From an uncultured Lachnospiraceae bacterium (lineage in GTDB: Bacteria > Bacillota > Clostridia > Lachnospirales > Lachnospiraceae), in assembly GCA_910579935.1 (NCBI GenBank), contig CAJTVQ010000058.1:1-7159 (forward strand): DNA of 7,159 nt, read 5' to 3'. A program made the position numbers and the translations under genes. Position 1 is the stretch's first letter. Every line of letters starts with the position of its first letter. Shown here piece after piece: positions 5,846 to 7,159 of this stretch. Under the pieces are notes generated by a model, which was not told where the DNA came from, made no database searches, and saw only the letters and a list, made by a program, of their open reading frames with translations.

Positions 5846-7159
5846 TTACTGGATAAGGATGGCCTCACCTCCATATTCATAATCCGGTTCCGGCTCCCTT
5901 TCTTCTTCATCCGGCGCATCGCTGCCCTGTGCCGGCTGTTCCGGTTCGGCTGATTCCGCCGGTTTTACTTCCTGTGCCGGAGTGATCACAACCGCATCCT
6001 CGGCTACCTTCTTATTATTCTCTGCCGCCTTTGCCGCCTCTTCCCTCTCTCTGGCTATCCTTTCTCTTTCTTCACGGAGACGCTCTTCCTCCCGCCGCCT
6101 GATTTCTTCCGGCGTCAATGTCTGTTCCGGGGTTCCCGCAGAATTTTCTCCTCCTGTTCCATTGCCGCTGACCGTTTCCTCCCCATTTTCCACCATCCCG
6201 TTGCCGCTGACTGTTTCCGCCTCGTCCTCGTCGTATAAACCGTTGCCGCTGACCGTCTCACTGTCATGCGCAATGCCTTCCCCGGATTCGTCACGCTCTA
6301 CGATCTCTATGATATTCCTTGCCAAATGCTCTGCCAATATCTGATAACCTTCCGGATTTGCATGTACGCCATCCGGCATATAGTGGGTTATCACCTCAGC
6401 GTCATGCGTATCCAAAAGATTGGAATTATACAGATCGACCACATCAATCTGATACTGCGCAGCCAGTTCCTTTATCGCCTTGGCATATACGCTCTGCGGC
6501 AGCAGGTAATTTCTCTGGTTCCTCAGGTAATCATGAAGCACATTTGGAAGCGGTGTGGCAAATATAATCTTTGCCTCAGGGTAATTCTCTTTCAGTCCCC
6601 GCATCAATTCATCCACATCACCGTAAAAGGTCTTCCCTTTCTTCTCCTCAAAACTTCCCAGTTCCTTTTCCGATGCCGCGAAACCATCATTGGTGCCGCC
6701 CATTACCACTATGATATCCACATCCTGCGGAATTTCGCGATACCGGTCTACAAATGCATTATCCCAATACCTCCCGTAAGAAGAACCTCCGATTCCAAGG
6801 TTATAGACCTCCTCGGCCTGCAGTATGTTCTTTAAAACGGAGGGGTAAGAATACTGCTGGTAGTTTTCCATTTTATCCAAATTGCTTCCCTCTGTAAGAC
6901 TGTCCCCCAGACAGGCGATTTTGGTTTCGGAAAAATCCAAACTGTTGTTATTGATGATTTCCTTATCTTCCCCGTTCATCTGCGTGGTTTCCTGATAAGA
7001 AGAGCGGATATTCCGCCTTTGTTCCAGAGTCGGTGCGGAATCGGCGCTTACAAAAGGTATCACACGCCCGTCTACTACTGCATTGCCGGAGATTGTATCC
7101 TCTTCCTCCGGCTCCTTCAGTTCATTTCCGGACACCGTTTCTTCCTCTTCCTCCGGCTC
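5846..7159 (-). CDS. SGNH/GDSL-family hydrolase with T-V-S-G-N repeats (5' end outside window)
   Basis: The frame is open to the window edge, giving 437 visible residues; numbering below starts at the edge. Residues 1-30 are acidic with two T-[VI]-S-G-N motifs. The SGNH domain spans about 78-290 and has all catalytic blocks: G-D-S-L-T-E-G with nucleophile Ser87, N-L-G-I-G-G with the oxyanion Gly, G-G-T-N-D with Asn157, and D-G-V-H with Asp263 and His266. Three more T-V-S-G-N motifs follow, then an Arg/Glu-rich helix (about 350-385) and a Pro/Glu-rich acidic tail ending in Ile-Leu-Ile-Gln. Such enzymes remove acyl groups from carbohydrates, peptidoglycan or lipids; the substrate here is unknown. 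No signal peptide or membrane segment is visible, but the true N-terminus is missing, so location is open. A GTG at 7135 looks like a start but is the Val of a repeat. It lies upstream of the SigH-type gene and is probably cotranscribed. Confidence 0.88.
   Translation of the reverse strand, partial: EPEEEEETVSGNELKEPEEEDTISGNAVVDGRVIPFVSADSAPTLEQRRNIRSSYQETTQMNGEDKEIINNNSLDFSETKIACLGDSLTEGSNLDKMENYQQYSYPSVLKNILQAEEVYNLGIGGSSYGRYWDNAFVDRYREIPQDVDIIVVMGGTNDGFAASEKELGSFEEKKGKTFYGDVDELMRGLKENYPEAKIIFATPLPNVLHDYLRNQRNYLLPQSVYAKAIKELAAQYQIDVVDLYNSNLLDTHDAEVITHYMPDGVHANPEGYQILAEHLARNIIEIVERDESGEGIAHDSETVSGNGLYDEDEAETVSGNGMVENGEETVSGNGTGGENSAGTPEQTLTPEEIRRREEERLREERERIAREREEAAKAAENNKKVAEDAVVITPAQEVKPAESAEPEQPAQGSDAPDEEEREPEPDYEYGGEAILIQ
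6161..6256 (-). repeat. Three T-V-S-G-N repeats after the SGNH domain
   Basis: The motif T-V-S-G-N-G is encoded at 6256-6242, 6214-6200 and 6175-6161, each preceded by Glu or Ser-Glu. The spacing is 42 and 39 bases, giving a period of 13-14 residues with acidic and Gly-rich filler. The coding bases differ only at wobble positions. They form a flexible linker between the catalytic domain and the charged helix. Confidence 0.9.
7082..7159 (-). repeat. Acidic T-[VI]-S-G-N tandem repeat before the SGNH domain
   Basis: Two units lie side by side, each made of an E-P-E-E-E run followed by T-V-S-G-N (7138-7124) or T-I-S-G-N (7096-7082). The 17-base sequence GAGCCGGAGGAAGAGGA occurs exactly at 7159-7143 and again at 7114-7098, 45 bases apart, showing a recent tandem duplication. 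The array runs into the window edge, so more units may lie beyond it. Confidence 0.85.

Noticed and set aside
5846..7135. GTG at 7135 as the hydrolase start
   Set aside because: The frame stays open to the window edge and this codon is the Val of a repeated T-V-S-G-N motif, with no proper ribosome binding site spacing.
1..7159. CRISPR array, insertion sequence, tRNA or rRNA
   Set aside because: No regularly spaced identical repeats, transposase frame, terminal inverted repeats or RNA gene signatures were seen. The only repeats are the protein-coding heptads and T-V-S-G-N motifs.

Overview
The window reads almost entirely on the minus strand and carries four genes in the order (5'->3' on that strand): an SGNH/GDSL hydrolase cut by the right edge, a SigH-type sigma factor, a very large RND efflux permease, and a TetR-family repressor. 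The organism is most likely a Gram-positive anaerobe of the Clostridia, and Lachnospiraceae is my best guess. The reasons are the close resemblance of the sigma factor to sporulation SigH, the adaptor-less Firmicutes-style RND pump, GGAGG-type ribosome binding sites, moderate GC content and tight gene spacing. This placement is inference from protein style, not from a database match.

Region by region (minus-strand genes). Positions 7159-5846 hold the hydrolase: an acidic repeat region, an SGNH catalytic domain, more T-V-S-G-N repeats, an Arg/Glu-rich helix and a Pro/Glu tail. Its true start lies outside the window. After a 57-base gap, 5788-5159 encodes the SigH-like sigma factor. The 112-base gap that follows (5158-5047) is the regulatory centre of the window. 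It has a near-consensus extended -10 promoter whose -35 box overlaps the sigma stop codon, a TetR-type operator just downstream of the predicted transcription start, and a 10-codon leader ORF whose stop overlaps the pump start as ATGA. Positions 5046-739 encode the 1435-residue RND permease. Nineteen bases further on, 719-117 encodes the TetR regulator. An inverted repeat at 3-39 probably ends the operon.

How the parts fit together: the pump and TetR gene look like a two-gene, self-repressed drug or lipid efflux operon in which the last gene product binds the operator in front of the first gene. The sigma gene lacks an obvious terminator, so read-through from it into the pump operon is possible.

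The most notable item is the pump. A normal RND permease of about 1030 residues carries an extra segment of about 400 residues, almost entirely heptad-patterned, inserted into the first extracytoplasmic loop where AcrB has its docking subdomain. The segment has two arms of similar length, a Pro/Gly-containing tip and breaks at matching heights, which suggests one long antiparallel coiled-coil hairpin. No membrane-fusion (adaptor) gene is present, so the hairpin may take over the job of a separate adaptor in a cell without an outer membrane.
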